Assembly (NCBI GenBank): GCA_019745975.1
Contig: JAIESQ010000084.1
Span: 31,427-95,426, forward strand
Direction of reading: 5' to 3'
DNA: 64,000 nt
Source of the DNA: Pirellulales bacterium
GTDB lineage: Bacteria > Planctomycetota > Planctomycetia > Pirellulales > JAEUIK01
The position numbers were made by a program, and so were the translations under genes. This document shows, piece by piece, positions 26,401 to 34,971 of the stretch. The notes below the pieces were generated by a model. That model searched no databases. It saw nothing but the letters and a program-made list of their open reading frames with translations, and was not told the DNA's origin. Numbering within the stretch: position 1 is the stretch's first letter; each line of letters begins with the position of its first letter.

Positions 26401-27881
26401 CCTTCGCGGCCGCTGAGCATGAAGACCGGCACGAACGACAGCAGCATGATCAGCACGGAGAAGAAAATCGGCCGGCCGACGGTGCGGCACGGTGCGATGA
26501 CCAGTTCTCGGATGTCGCCGGTCACCTTGCGGTCGCCGAAATGAGTTTTCAGCTCGTGCGTGGCGTTTTCGGTCATCACAATCGCCTGATCGACCAAGAT
26601 GCCGATGGAAATGGTAATGCCGGCCAGCGACATGATGTTGGCCTGAATGTCGATGATGCCCGTCTCGCGCAGAACCCACATCAAGAGGAACGAGAAAAGG
26701 ACTGCAAGTGGTAGCGTCACGCAAATCACGAACACGCTGCGGAAGTGGAACAGGATTACGAGGACAGCCAACGAAGCGATGACCATCTCATGCCACATCA
26801 CTTCGGTAAGCGTGTGAATCGCGCCGTGGATCAGGCGCGTACGGTCGTAGGCGGCGACGATATGCACACCCCGAGGAAGTCCCGGTTGCAGTTCCTGGAT
26901 CTTGGCTTTGACTGCCTCGGTCACGGTGAGCGGATTCTGTCCATGGCGCATGAGCACGGCGCCGCCGACGACCTCGTTGCCATCCTTTTCGTAGACGCTT
27001 CGCCGGAACTGGACGCCGAGCTGAACACTGGCAACATTGCGCACATAAATTGGCGTGCCGTTGACTTCCTTGATGACCGTTTTCTCGATATCCCCTTTGT
27101 CCTTGATCCAGCCCACGCCACGCACGATGTATTCGGCATTGTTCTTCTGGATAACGCCGCCGCCGGCCGGCATATTGCTGCTGCCCACGGCTGAGTACAG
27201 ATCGCCAAGGGTCAGCCCATACGCCCGCAGGTCTTCAGGGCGCACATCGATCTGATATTCAAGAGGCATGCCGCCGACAATGGCCACGTCGGAGACGCCG
27301 GCCGCCGCATTGATCTGCGGTGCGATATAGAACTTGTTGAGCGCCCACAGCCGAGACAGCTCCATTGGCTGGCTCGCGCTAGTCTCAACCGTGTACCAGA
27401 AGATCTGCCCCAGGGCAGTCGCATCGGGCGCCAGGTACGGCACCACGCCCGCGGGGAGGAAGGTGCTCGCCTGTGCCAATTTCTCGGTGACGCGCTGTCG
27501 GGCGAAGTAGAAGTCGATGTCGTCATTGAAGATGATCGTGATCATCGAGAAATTGAATTCCGATGACGACCGCACGGCCTTGACGCCGGCCAGACCTTGC
27601 AGCTTACGCGACAACGGGTACGTGACCTGATCCTCGATCTCGCGCGGGCTGCGCCCCATCCAGTCGGTGAAGACAATGACCTGGTTCTCGGAAAGATCGG
27701 GTGTCGCATCAACTGGCGTGTTCAGCACGGCATAAATGCCTGCCACGGTCAGAGCGGCCGCTAGTATCAAGACCAGAAAGCGGTTGCGAATCGAATACTC
27801 GATGATCCGCTCAATCAACCCGTGGGGCGTTGGCGGCTTGTCGTGGGCTGGCGTGGTCGGGGACAACTTGACGTCGATCAT
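23469..27881 (-). CDS. CusA/CzcA-type heavy-metal RND pump with a large insertion (1470 aa)
   Basis: The ATG at 27881 overlaps the adaptor stop by 4 bp (ATGA) and has GGAG eight nucleotides upstream. The product is 1470 residues; CusA/CzcA proteins usually have about 1040-1060. The RND core is intact: [28 protein letters not shown], the proton-relay helix [19 protein letters not shown] (Asp431), [14 protein letters not shown] (about 640-652), and [23 protein letters not shown] (Glu1348). Two differences stand out. About residues 560-635 hold three hydrophobic segments where one helix is usual. About residues 720-1010 form a roughly 290-residue, mostly helical insertion in the second periplasmic loop, before [30 protein letters not shown]. 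The pump should expel Cu+, Ag+ or divalent metal across both membranes with its adaptor and a TolC channel. Confidence 0.93.
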   Translation of the reverse strand: MIDVKLSPTTPAHDKPPTPHGLIERIIEYSIRNRFLVLILAAALTVAGIYAVLNTPVDATPDLSENQVIVFTDWMGRSPREIEDQVTYPLSRKLQGLAGVKAVRSSSEFNFSMITIIFNDDIDFYFARQRVTEKLAQASTFLPAGVVPYLAPDATALGQIFWYTVETSASQPMELSRLWALNKFYIAPQINAAAGVSDVAIVGGMPLEYQIDVRPEDLRAYGLTLGDLYSAVGSSNMPAGGGVIQKNNAEYIVRGVGWIKDKGDIEKTVIKEVNGTPIYVRNVASVQLGVQFRRSVYEKDGNEVVGGAVLMRHGQNPLTVTEAVKAKIQELQPGLPRGVHIVAAYDRTRLIHGAIHTLTEVMWHEMVIASLAVLVILFHFRSVFVICVTLPLAVLFSFLLMWVLRETGIIDIQANIMSLAGITISIGILVDQAIVMTENATHELKTHFGDRKVTGDIRELVIAPCRTVGRPIFFSVLIMLLSFVPVFMLSGREGKYFHPLAFTKSFAMIGVALISITVVPALIPTFIRGRLRSEEDNPIVRSFINIYKPLLTWALPRRNLVMWMFAVLLVMAAGMFPLQAVMGQGASETAWKTTFLIVFFVVTALTVIFTRGFHWQLLSFATLLLIGLWSFHFTKIGVAFMPALDEGTTLDMPVTVPRASVTQATDDLKARDALLRGFPEVESVVGKSGRADTPTDPAPLDMVETFVNFRPKAQWPKRVLKYADAARQTEAVLVALERESYVAATSGDDRQTLVNDTTQKALERFDETLRELALSRFRETERGLERELTRFAIQKTLDNAVAAERLTLPPQTTTATLVEELTTKFAPDYGYWLSRNPALEDLAQLSQWVVRSLKDQGIITNEVEALELHGSSFSRLSAAIREALGGQRPTLASELLNTLERHRDELWLAAVEQINWELFDRGVEAYTWYALQETAKAAEAQQLTQQAKQGDTTRRFAQASIRDQLNETVETGAYQPFAGLRSELEAGFKQQVFFWPRQTGPKGDLVDDEMGRVLQVPGWSNIFTQPIINRIEMLSTGVRTDIGVKVFGPDLNTIDRVCKEVESVLKPIPGARDAIAAPIMGKGYLQIDIDRERAARYGISVEDIQNEIEVALGGRAVTFTVEKRDRIPVRIRYARAQRDDEDSIRRLLVSAGGGMATPSMPALPGMSADSTQVASTDTAHIARPLHAGRGKSLIPLSAVADIKIVEGPAMIKSENGRLLNYVTLNVRGRDMVGFVDEAQRAVVQKVRLPEGVHLEWSGEFEHQIRAAKTLRIVFPTVVVLIFIILYLTYNDLADAGLMMLAVPEALAGGAFFMFLFPKIMAWDWNAPPMDFSVAVWVGFIACFGMATETGIIMLVYLREAIDKRGGLENIKSLEELRQAVIEGAVHRLRPKLLTEGVAIIAIFPMVFAKGVGGEILAPMALPVLGGLLISDEVVDLFLPVRFYWVRRARWLKLKRIPDEHPLRPQVSIGS

Positions 27882-30022
27882 GGAGTTGTCTCCGCGGTGG
27901 GAGCTTGTGCTTTGCGCAATCGATCGACCGTGTCCAGTGTTCGTTTGGGATCGTCCGTTGCTCGTTGAGTGCAACCTTCGCAGCAGACAAAGACGTCTCG
28001 GCCCTGAATTTGCAGCTTGAGCGGAGCGCCCATTGACCCGAGGCGGCTAGTGGGAATAACGGCGCAATTTCGCTGCTGACGTGCTAACTGCTGGTCTTCG
28101 GCGGAGAGCTCTGCCAAAGCGGCCGCGATTTCGGCTTCTTCGGAATCGGCTTTCGCGATGTCAGTGCCGCCATCGGCTTCGCCAGTGGTTGCCGAAGGTG
28201 CTACTTCGGTAGCGGGCGCCGCACGTCGCTTTAATTGCGCGAGCGTCGCTTTGGAGTTCTTAAGCGCCTGCGCCTTACAACCGGCGCAGCACAGGAAGAC
28301 GGGCTCGCCGTCGATCGTCAACTTGACCGGCACTCCCATCGATCCCAACAAGTTATTGGTGAGCACCGGACAGTAGCGCTGCGCCTCGGCGAGCAGGCGG
28401 TCGGATTCGGGCAGCTTGGCCAGTTCCGCCTTGACCATGGCATCCGGATCTTCGGGTGTGGACGGACGCACGGTGGTTGCGGCTGTCGAGCTTTTAGTAC
28501 CACTCCCTCCGAAGTAGATCGAGCCGGCGGCTGGATTGAGCCGGGTTTCCGCATCCACGAGAAACGAGCCCGAGGTGACAATCTCCGCACCAAGAGCGAG
28601 CCCATGCAGGACAGGATAGAAAACAACGTCTCCAGGGCCACTCATCTTCGGGCCCAAGACGACCTTTACACCTTCGAAAACGCCAGGACTCGCCTGGCGA
28701 TAAACGATCGTCTGACTGCCAGTATCGATCACAGCGCTCTCGGGGACTGCCAGCACGTGATCGTTTCTCACGAGCGGATTAGCTTCGGATTGATCGCGTT
28801 GAGCAATCTTGAGAGCTTCGACGTCTTGCGGGGGCACTCGCAAGGTGACGGTGGCTGTCATGCCGGGCCGTAGCTTGTGACCCGGATTAGCGACTTCGAA
28901 TCGCACGGCGACGGTGCGCGTGTCTTGATCGACGTGCGGGTAGATGAAGGTCAGCTTGCCTTCGAATTCCTCTCCTGGCAGGCCGCGGGTGGTGGCAATC
29001 ACCGGGATGTCCGATTCACTACCCTCGGTGGCATGCCTGTGTGACTGCTCCAGCGGCAGGAAGGCCAAATCGTCTTCGTAGATCTGAGCAAGAATCCAGA
29101 CGCTCGACAGATCGGCGATTTCGTAGAGCGCTTGTCCTTCCTCGACATATTGACCCTCGCGCACTTTTTTCTTGATCACGTGCCCCGTGATGGGAGAGTA
29201 GATAGACACGTGAGTGTCGGTCCTTCCATGAGCCAAGATCTCGTCGATCTGACGGGCGTCGACCCCCAGAAGCTCAAGTTTCGTGCGGGTGCTTTTCAGT
29301 AGCTCCTCGTTGCGATTGCGCTGGGAAATCAGCAGGCTTTGCACGGCACTGAGGAGCTCCGGGCTATAAATTGCCGCGAGTTTCTCGCCCGCGTCCACGA
29401 ACTTTCCGGTTTCGCTGACGAACAACTCATCGATGCGGCCGGCCACGCGGGCCGATACCGTGCGCTCGCCCCGCTCATTGAATTCGATGTAACCGACGGC
29501 TTCGATTTCCTTGACGAGCGGTTGATAATCGACCTTCCAGGTGTTCGCGCCCGCCAGCACCACGCGATACGGCGAAAGCTGCACGCGATTGACGACACCC
29601 GCAGGCAGGGCTTCCGTGTGCGCGTCTCCCTTCTTGCGCTTCGACAGCGGCATGAAGCAGATCGGACATTTATCTTTCGGATTGTCGCGGATCACCGTCG
29701 GGTGCATCGGGCAGAAATACTCGATATCGCTGCTGGCGGCCCCCGCGGCGCCAGCCGGTCGCGTCCAGCGCTCGTAGTATTGCACAAGCCGATCCCACTG
29801 AGTGATCACCAGCCCAATCGCCACCAGTACGGCAATGAATCGCAAGCGAGCCAGCTTCACCAAGATCAGAAAATCGAACCACCACCAAAACTTCCGCCAG
29901 CCTTTGAGGTCGGGTGGGGCGCGCAGTCCGCCTTCATCCATCTCGGGTGACAGGGTGGCATTTGTCGAGACGGGGCGGCGCTCGACGTCGTTGCATTCGT
30001 GAGCAGGCTTCTGGAAACTCAT
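27878..30022 (-). CDS. CusB/HlyD-type RND adaptor with metal-binding head and duplicated Cys tail
   Basis: 714 residues from the ATG at 30022 (GAGGA eight nucleotides upstream). A membrane anchor (about 58-76) is followed by a heavy-metal-binding module (YFCPMHPTV ... CPICFMPL, about 102-126). The adaptor fold comes next: a barrel-sandwich half (VSARVAGRIDELFVSETGKFVDAGEKL), an alpha-hairpin, and the beta-barrel (KLTFIYPHVDQDTRTVAVRFEVANPGHKLRPGMTATV). The C-terminal 165 residues carry two related Cys modules at about 550-582 and 652-684, both with LGSMG, KL.I.G..VF and CC.GC. Adaptors of this family usually have 400-500 residues and lack such a tail. It overlaps the pump gene by 4 bp, so translation is probably coupled. 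The tail may hand metal to the pump. Confidence 0.92.
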   Translation of the reverse strand: MSFQKPAHECNDVERRPVSTNATLSPEMDEGGLRAPPDLKGWRKFWWWFDFLILVKLARLRFIAVLVAIGLVITQWDRLVQYYERWTRPAGAAGAASSDIEYFCPMHPTVIRDNPKDKCPICFMPLSKRKKGDAHTEALPAGVVNRVQLSPYRVVLAGANTWKVDYQPLVKEIEAVGYIEFNERGERTVSARVAGRIDELFVSETGKFVDAGEKLAAIYSPELLSAVQSLLISQRNRNEELLKSTRTKLELLGVDARQIDEILAHGRTDTHVSIYSPITGHVIKKKVREGQYVEEGQALYEIADLSSVWILAQIYEDDLAFLPLEQSHRHATEGSESDIPVIATTRGLPGEEFEGKLTFIYPHVDQDTRTVAVRFEVANPGHKLRPGMTATVTLRVPPQDVEALKIAQRDQSEANPLVRNDHVLAVPESAVIDTGSQTIVYRQASPGVFEGVKVVLGPKMSGPGDVVFYPVLHGLALGAEIVTSGSFLVDAETRLNPAAGSIYFGGSGTKSSTAATTVRPSTPEDPDAMVKAELAKLPESDRLLAEAQRYCPVLTNNLLGSMGVPVKLTIDGEPVFLCCAGCKAQALKNSKATLAQLKRRAAPATEVAPSATTGEADGGTDIAKADSEEAEIAAALAELSAEDQQLARQQRNCAVIPTSRLGSMGAPLKLQIQGRDVFVCCEGCTQRATDDPKRTLDTVDRLRKAQAPTAETTP

Positions 30023-30162
30023 CGTCTAATCCTCAAGAGCAGTTGATCGTGCCCAAGACGGGGCAGCCGCGGCGCAAGGCCAGCATATATGGCGCTAACC
30101 CGCCAGCTCTGGCGCGGCTACCCCGTCGCAGGCACGGGCATCCATCGTACCTGCGCTGATCG

Positions 30163-30684
30163 TCAGGGAATCGTCCCCTCTAATCCGACATCCGCCAGTG
30201 CGGTCAAGAGCTGAGCCGTCGTCGCCTTGCCCTTGGTCGCGAATTGCACGGCGACCAATTTCTTGCTTTTTTGCACTTGAACTTTCGCCACACCAGGCAC
30301 GGCCATGAGAGCATCAGTTGCCTTTTTGGCGTTTGCTTTGTCCGTGAGTCCCGCGACTGAGACGAATAGCCAACCGCTGTAATGCATGCTGCCGCCCATC
30401 ATGTGAGGCGTACCTGCGATGGCCTGCGCGATCTGTTGGGCCGAAATGCTCGATTCATCTATTTCGACGCGGGCCGATTTCCTGCCATAGTCGACCTTGA
30501 CCGATCGCACGCCCTTGACGCGTCTCAGCGACCTTTCGACGGTTGACGCGCACGGCGGGCAGTGCAGGCCACTGATCAGAAACGTGGTGGCGACCGGCTC
30601 GGTTTCCTTCGCGCCGTCCGGCGCCGGTTCGGCCTGGGTCGCGCTCAACAAGCTTGCCGCGACGATTGCTAGTGGGGTGAGCAT
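30163..30684 (-). CDS. Exported protein with two HMA-type folds, one lacking its Cys pair
   Basis: 173 residues from the ATG at 30684 (GGAG six nucleotides upstream). A signal peptide (MLTPLAIVAASLLSATQA) is followed by a heavy-metal-associated domain with the GLHCPPCASTVERSLRRVKGV motif (CxxC). A second domain of the same shape (WLFVSVAGLTDKANAKKATDALMAVPGVAKVQVQKSKKLVAVQF) lacks the Cys pair. Export plus CxxC points to a periplasmic metal chaperone or sequestration protein. It sits in the minus-strand block 140 bp upstream of the adaptor gene and could feed metal to the adaptor. A thiol-redox role is less likely given the HMA spacing. Confidence 0.88.
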   Translation of the reverse strand: MLTPLAIVAASLLSATQAEPAPDGAKETEPVATTFLISGLHCPPCASTVERSLRRVKGVRSVKVDYGRKSARVEIDESSISAQQIAQAIAGTPHMMGGSMHYSGWLFVSVAGLTDKANAKKATDALMAVPGVAKVQVQKSKKLVAVQFATKGKATTAQLLTALADVGLEGTIP

Positions 30685-30839
30685 AACAAACTCCAATGCG
30701 ATTGCTGTGGGTGCAGATCTTGTGAGACAAATTGCCAAATCAATCACGTGGAGGCGCCGCCGCCCCGCCCAGACCGGATGGAGCAACGGCCAGGAGCGGG
30801 ACAGCCGGCGACTCCGCCACTGGAGACGCAAGAACGTGA

Positions 30840-31205
30840 CTATTGCCCACGGACCTTGCGACCAGCGTCAAAGGCCGAGAATCCGCGCGAACCGCGCATC
30901 ATCGACGACGAGCCGTAGGAACGGTACGACGGCGAATACGAATAGCTGCGGTACGACCTCCGCACCGGCGCGCCCGCGGTACGCGGAGTTGCCGGACTCG
31001 CGGCGACCCGCGGTGTCCCTGGCGCTGGGCGCGCGGCGTAGCCGGCCGCGCCCGAGGCCTTCGACGTGCCAGCCATCTCCATGCCTGACATGGCCGAGCA
31101 ACTCGCACCACTACCGCAACCGCCACCACCGCACGCTCGCGCCGCTGATGTGTGGAACAAACCGACAGACAAAGCCACGACGGCGATGCTGAAAACCTTC
31201 AACAT
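30840..31205 (-). CDS. Small exported Gly/Cys- and Ser/Tyr/Arg-rich protein
   Basis: 121 residues from the ATG at 31205 (AGGAG about eight nucleotides upstream). A signal peptide (MLKVFSIAVVALSVGLFHTSAARA) is followed by CGGGGCGSGASCSAMSGMEMAG, with Cys and Met side chains that could bind soft metals. An Ala/Pro/Arg linker then leads to a Ser/Tyr/Arg repeat-like tail (RRSYRSYSYSPSYRSYGSSS). It is low-complexity and probably disordered. Its place in the metal-resistance block, 155 bp upstream of the two-HMA protein, supports a periplasmic metal-related role. No family is recognised. Confidence 0.7.
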   Translation of the reverse strand: MLKVFSIAVVALSVGLFHTSAARACGGGGCGSGASCSAMSGMEMAGTSKASGAAGYAARPAPGTPRVAASPATPRTAGAPVRRSYRSYSYSPSYRSYGSSSMMRGSRGFSAFDAGRKVRGQ

Positions 31206-31413
31206 GATGTTTCTCCTGACTGGCGACGGGCGCAAGCGAGCAGTTGCTGCTCACGAGGTCACGTCGCTGCGGTTACGGCGACTTTCGCTGCCGCGGAGCG
31301 GCCTTCAACTCGAAAGTTCGCCTTCAAAACGCTGCCTGGTCACGCCAAATCTGCGGAAATCAAGCAAGGTGCAATTGCCGCCATGGCGCAGGGCAATGAC
31401 GAAAACTGCAGGG

Positions 31414-31458
31414 TTGACTCAGCGGGGAATGCCGCGTAAAAAGCGCGGCATGAGTCAA
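31414..31458 (-). terminator. Strong two-tier hairpin after the Cys-rich gene
   Basis: Inner arms ATGCCGCG (31429-31436) and CGCGGCAT (31444-31451) enclose TAAAAAG. Outer arms TTGACTC (31414-31420) and GAGTCAA (31452-31458) add a second stem, leaving one asymmetric bulge. It begins 5 bp after the stop of the minus-strand Cys-rich gene. There is no T-tract, so it may be an attenuator or mRNA stabiliser instead of a plain terminator. Confidence 0.45.
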
Positions 31459-31463
31459 TCGAA

Positions 31464-31985
31464 TCAGATCAACAGACAGCGGAACACGACGACGAGATCG
31501 GCATCGGGACTACAGTGGAGATGCCCGAGGTCGACAATCGAATCGGCGTGTCTGGGTAGCGGTTCGTCGGCCGACTCGAGCGCCACACCACTAAAGACCG
31601 TGGCCAGCTCTGGCACTTGTACCGAGGTGACGACGACGCTCGGGTCGGCGGCCACGGCGACGCGGCAGGACGAGCCCTCATGTCGGTCAACGCCAGACGA
31701 CACACAACAGGCATGCTCTGCCGTACGAGTCACACTCGGTCGAGCATGACTCTTGGTCGTTGCCGATTGTCGGCTGGCCGAACAGCAACCTCCGCAGCAG
31801 CAACACTTGCCGGTTGACGGAGCGCCTGAGATCGCCTTCGCTTGGCAGCAGGGACAATCGCACGTGATCGGTCGTTCGCTCGCGCCGCATTGGCAGCGCG
31901 GAGTCGGCACGCCGCAGAGAACCGCCAAGGGCAACATTGCCCACACGACGGTGCACTTCAGGTATTTACTGTTCTGCGGTCGCAT
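31464..31985 (-). CDS. Exported cysteine-rich protein of the metal block
   Basis: 173 residues from the ATG at 31985. A hydrophobic segment near the N-terminus (TVVWAMLPLAVLCGVPTP) is followed by a dense Cys region (CQCGASERPITCDCPCCQAKA and GKCCCCGGCCSA). With scattered Cys and His later, the total is about 19 Cys. A C-terminal HADSIVDLGHLHCSPDADLVVVFRCLL segment is more regular. Clustered CC and CCCC runs resemble metallothionein-like or metal-sequestering proteins, though no known family is recognised. It is the first gene of the minus-strand metal block and is divergent from the TolC-type gene. Confidence 0.7.
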   Translation of the reverse strand: MRPQNSKYLKCTVVWAMLPLAVLCGVPTPRCQCGASERPITCDCPCCQAKAISGAPSTGKCCCCGGCCSASRQSATTKSHARPSVTRTAEHACCVSSGVDRHEGSSCRVAVAADPSVVVTSVQVPELATVFSGVALESADEPLPRHADSIVDLGHLHCSPDADLVVVFRCLLI

Positions 31986-32272
31986 CGGAATCGATCGAAT
32001 GGGCGCAAGAACTTCAAGGCTACCCAAACTATCCGCTTAGCCAAGTCGTTCGTCAATATCGAATGAAGGCAGCGATTGCTATCGGCAACGGCAAGTGGAT
32101 GACGTGAGTTCATCTTGACTGATTCGCGGCATCTCCCGAGATCGCAACAAGTTGCAGCCGTCCGTTCCGACAGTTTGCGGCCGATTGAGGGGATTTGTCG
32201 ATCGGTGGGGAATTGCGGTTCGTAGCACGATTTCTGACCAACGACATTTGTTCTGACCGATGCCAACGATGC

Positions 32273-32301
32273 AAGTGCCGGGTGCCAGAGGCCCGGCACT
32301 T
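32273..32301. repeat. Perfect 10-bp-arm hairpin in divergent spacer
   Basis: AAGTGCCGGG (32273-32282) and CCCGGCACTT (32292-32301) flank a 9-nt loop. It lies within the 371-bp gene-free spacer (31986-32356) between the divergent Cys-rich and TolC-type genes, 56 bp before the TolC-type start. Its sequence looks like a dispersed palindromic repeat. I see no convincing promoter in the remainder of the spacer, although promoters for both genes must lie there. Confidence 0.6.
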
Positions 32302-32356
32302 CTTACGCTAACCCGCCAGCCCGCGCAACAGCCGAAAGACATCGCACGGAGGCGTC

Positions 32357-33847
32357 ATGTCGCCGCTCCACCGGGTAGTGGTTTGCGCCGTAGGGCTCGC
32401 GTTGTGTTGCAGCGCGCCGCGACCTAGCCACGCCCAGCAGCCGGCTCACGATCTGGCGGCAGGTCTGCGCCTAAGCCATACACGCGTGGCACAAACCGCA
32501 CCCCTCCAGGGATCGGCAGCGGCCGTCGAGCCGCTGCCGACGCCGCCAGCCACGGCGCCGGCCAACGCGGTCCCCGAAAACTTGCCGGTTGTCGCCGAAG
32601 GTTTTATCGACGACCTCTTCGTCGGCTATCGTGAGCTGCCACTGCCCGAACTCGTCAACGTCGTACTTTCACGCTATCCCACGGTTTCTTCCGCGATCGC
32701 CGCCTGGCGTGCCGCGGCGGCGCGCTATCCGCAGGCGGTGTCGTTTGCCGATCCCATACTCGACTCAATGATGGCGCCCGGCACGCTGGGTACGCCGGAC
32801 ATCAACTTTGCCTGGATGTTGCAAGGCCGACAGCCGATTCCCTGGTACGGCAAGCGGCAGTTGCGCGGCAACGTCGTGCAACACGAGGCCCGCGCCGCCA
32901 TGCAACTGGTCGGCGACGCCCGGCTGCAGCTCGTTCAGCTCACCAAGCAAGCGTACTACGAGTACTATCTCGCTCACCAGCAGCTCCATCTCAATCGCTC
33001 GAACCGAATTGCCCTGGAAACCTTTCGCGCGAACGCCTTGGAACGGTACGAGGCAAACCTGGTCTCGCAGCAAGACGTCTTGCAGGCCGACGTGGAACTG
33101 GCCGACCTCGAACGGGCGCGGATCGAATTCGAACGACTCGAACGAGTTGCCGCCGCGCGGATTAACACGCTGCTATTGCGCCATCCCGCGACGCCGCTGC
33201 CGCCGCCACCGGTCCGACTATCGTCGCCGGTCGCGCCTCCCAACGCGAACGATCTGTTGGGGATTGCGCAAGCCAGCCGCCCCGATCTGGCTGCCGCCGT
33301 CAGCCGGCTGCGCGCCCAGCAGGCGGGCATTTCGTTGGCGCAACGAGAATTCAAGCCCGACTTCGAGCTGGTCGGCCGTTACGACACGTTCTGGCAAGGG
33401 ACAGACCGCGCGATGCAGGGGCAACTCGGCATGAACATGAATGTCCCCATCCAGCGGGAGCGTCGCTGGGCGGCGCTGCGCGAAGCGTCGGCCAAGGCGG
33501 CCGAGCAGCGTGCCGAGGTGCAAACATTGTCGGCGCAGATTCAGTATGAGGTGCAGGCGGCATACGAGCGCGTCCGCCAGTCGTATCGAGAAGTGCAGGT
33601 CTTCGCCCAGCGGATCATTCCGGCCGCCAACACCAACGTCAGCACGGCCCAGGCCGAATACGTCTCTGGCAATGTCGACTTCCTGCGTCTGATTCAGGCG
33701 CAACGTGAACGCATCGAGCTCCTGAATCAGCAGGCCGTAGCCATTGCAGCTTACTACGCGGGTCTAGCAGAACTGGAACGTGTGATCGGCGGCCCGCTAC
33801 CGACGGCGATGCCTCAATTCGGCCGGCCGGCGAACCCTCGGCCTTGA
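32357..33847 (+). CDS. TolC-family outer membrane channel
   Basis: 496 residues. A signal peptide (MSPLHRVVVCAVGLALCCSAPRPSHA) is followed by a short Pro/Ala linker and then the outer-membrane-efflux-protein fold. Two long helical halves are visible (LPLPELVNVVLSRYPTVSSAIAAWRAAAARYPQA; QAGISLAQREFKPDFELVGRYDTFW). Strand-turn segments (PIPWYGKRQLRGN, GMNMNVPIQRERRWAAL) pack around them, and Ala/Gln/Glu-rich coiled-coil stretches complete the repeat. The outer-membrane barrel-tunnel should complete the RND pumps of this island. It is the only TolC-type gene in the window and probably serves both RND/adaptor pairs. Confidence 0.92.
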   Translation: MSPLHRVVVCAVGLALCCSAPRPSHAQQPAHDLAAGLRLSHTRVAQTAPLQGSAAAVEPLPTPPATAPANAVPENLPVVAEGFIDDLFVGYRELPLPELVNVVLSRYPTVSSAIAAWRAAAARYPQAVSFADPILDSMMAPGTLGTPDINFAWMLQGRQPIPWYGKRQLRGNVVQHEARAAMQLVGDARLQLVQLTKQAYYEYYLAHQQLHLNRSNRIALETFRANALERYEANLVSQQDVLQADVELADLERARIEFERLERVAAARINTLLLRHPATPLPPPPVRLSSPVAPPNANDLLGIAQASRPDLAAAVSRLRAQQAGISLAQREFKPDFELVGRYDTFWQGTDRAMQGQLGMNMNVPIQRERRWAALREASAKAAEQRAEVQTLSAQIQYEVQAAYERVRQSYREVQVFAQRIIPAANTNVSTAQAEYVSGNVDFLRLIQAQRERIELLNQQAVAIAAYYAGLAELERVIGGPLPTAMPQFGRPANPRP

Positions 33848-34013
33848 ATCGGGTGTTTGCCTGACGATCGCGGCGCGATAGATCGACGACCCGCCGAGAG
33901 GGCACCATGCGCCATAACCCAAGCGCACGGGCCCTCCCGCCGGTCGTCAAATGCGGCAACTTCAAGCACGGGCATGCGCGTGCTGGTGCCCAAGGTTCAC
34001 CGCCGGCTCGTGC

Positions 34014-34541
34014 CTACTTAGCTGGCTTGGCGGCCAATCGCTTCATGAGCTTTTCGTGCTCGGCAATTGCTTTTTCCAACGCAGCTTCAGCATCAGTGCA
34101 GCACTTCATCGTGCCGTCGGCGTCGATCTCTTCGTGCTTGCACATTTCGGCCATTTCGGCGTGGGACTTGAGGGCCGTGGCCAAGAGGGCGTCAATCTTG
34201 TCGAGCGCCGCCAGCGTTTCCTTGTCGCCCGCGGCGTGCTTGCGGGCGTCGGCGAAGTGCTTTTGAGCCTTCTTAATATTGTGTCCCAATCCTTCAGCGG
34301 TGTCCTGTGCTTCCTCCGGAGTCACGCGGCGTTTCTCGCGATTGGCGTCCGCTGCGTACGAACGATAATCACCGGCGTAGTCGCGGGCATGCCACATCGA
34401 GCGATAGCCACCGCGGTGGCTATAGCCAGAATCTCCGCGGATTTTTGCGCCTGCGTCCCGAATTTGGGCCTGAGCCACATGGGCGTGCCCAACCAGGGCC
34501 GCGATCGCGAGTGCCAGGCATAGTCTGGTTGCAAGTTTCAT
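34014..34541 (-). CDS. Small exported helical protein of the metal island
   Basis: 175 residues from the ATG at 34541. A signal peptide (MKLATRLCLALAIAALVGHAHVAQA) is followed by a Tyr/Arg/Ser-rich segment (YSHRGGYRSMWHARDYAGDYRSYAAD). A charged, helical C-terminal half comes next (TPEEAQDTAEGLGHNIKKAQKHFADARKH ... ALKSHAEMAEMCKHEEIDADGTMKCCTDAEAALEKAIAEHEKLMKR). The many His residues and the CKHEE...KCC region suggest metal binding; a four-helix-bundle shape is possible. It is convergent with the TolC-type gene and divergent from the sigma-factor gene. No known family is recognised. Confidence 0.7.
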   Translation of the reverse strand: MKLATRLCLALAIAALVGHAHVAQAQIRDAGAKIRGDSGYSHRGGYRSMWHARDYAGDYRSYAADANREKRRVTPEEAQDTAEGLGHNIKKAQKHFADARKHAAGDKETLAALDKIDALLATALKSHAEMAEMCKHEEIDADGTMKCCTDAEAALEKAIAEHEKLMKRLAAKPAK

Positions 34542-34971
34542 CGAACGACCTTTCTAAACAGAGGTTATAGAACTTTGGGCTGCGAATCGGCGCGCCCCGA
34601 CGGCGTCGGCATCGCACTCGATACCGTGCCCCTCACAGGTTAGATGCCTGTCGCGGCACGTTTCTTCACGCCGCAACACCTGTGCCGCAGGCGACGGCGC
34701 AGCCACGCCGGCGCGCTCGCATCTAGCTTAGGACAGAAACGTATACGTGGGGCCATCAAGGTTCGGTTGTGCGGCGTACATGTGCGGTAACGCGCGCCGC
34801 TCAAGGCGAAATCGCACGTGGCTGCGGCGCGTGGATCAGCCTAGTTCGTAGGCGAAAGCCTAAATGCCTCATACACTTGACGCCGGCACAGTTGTTGCTG
34901 CACAGCGAGCTCAATTGCAAACATAGCCGCGCGAATCAAGCAACCGCGCGACCGTTTCCGAGTCGTTGCTC
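34542..34971. other. Gene-free spacer before the sigma factor gene
   Basis: 430 bp between the divergent helical-protein gene and the ECF sigma gene. It should contain both promoters, including any sigma-dependent autoregulatory promoter, but I cannot identify one with confidence. Short open frames here (for example 34769-35023) have no coding character. Confidence 0.4.
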
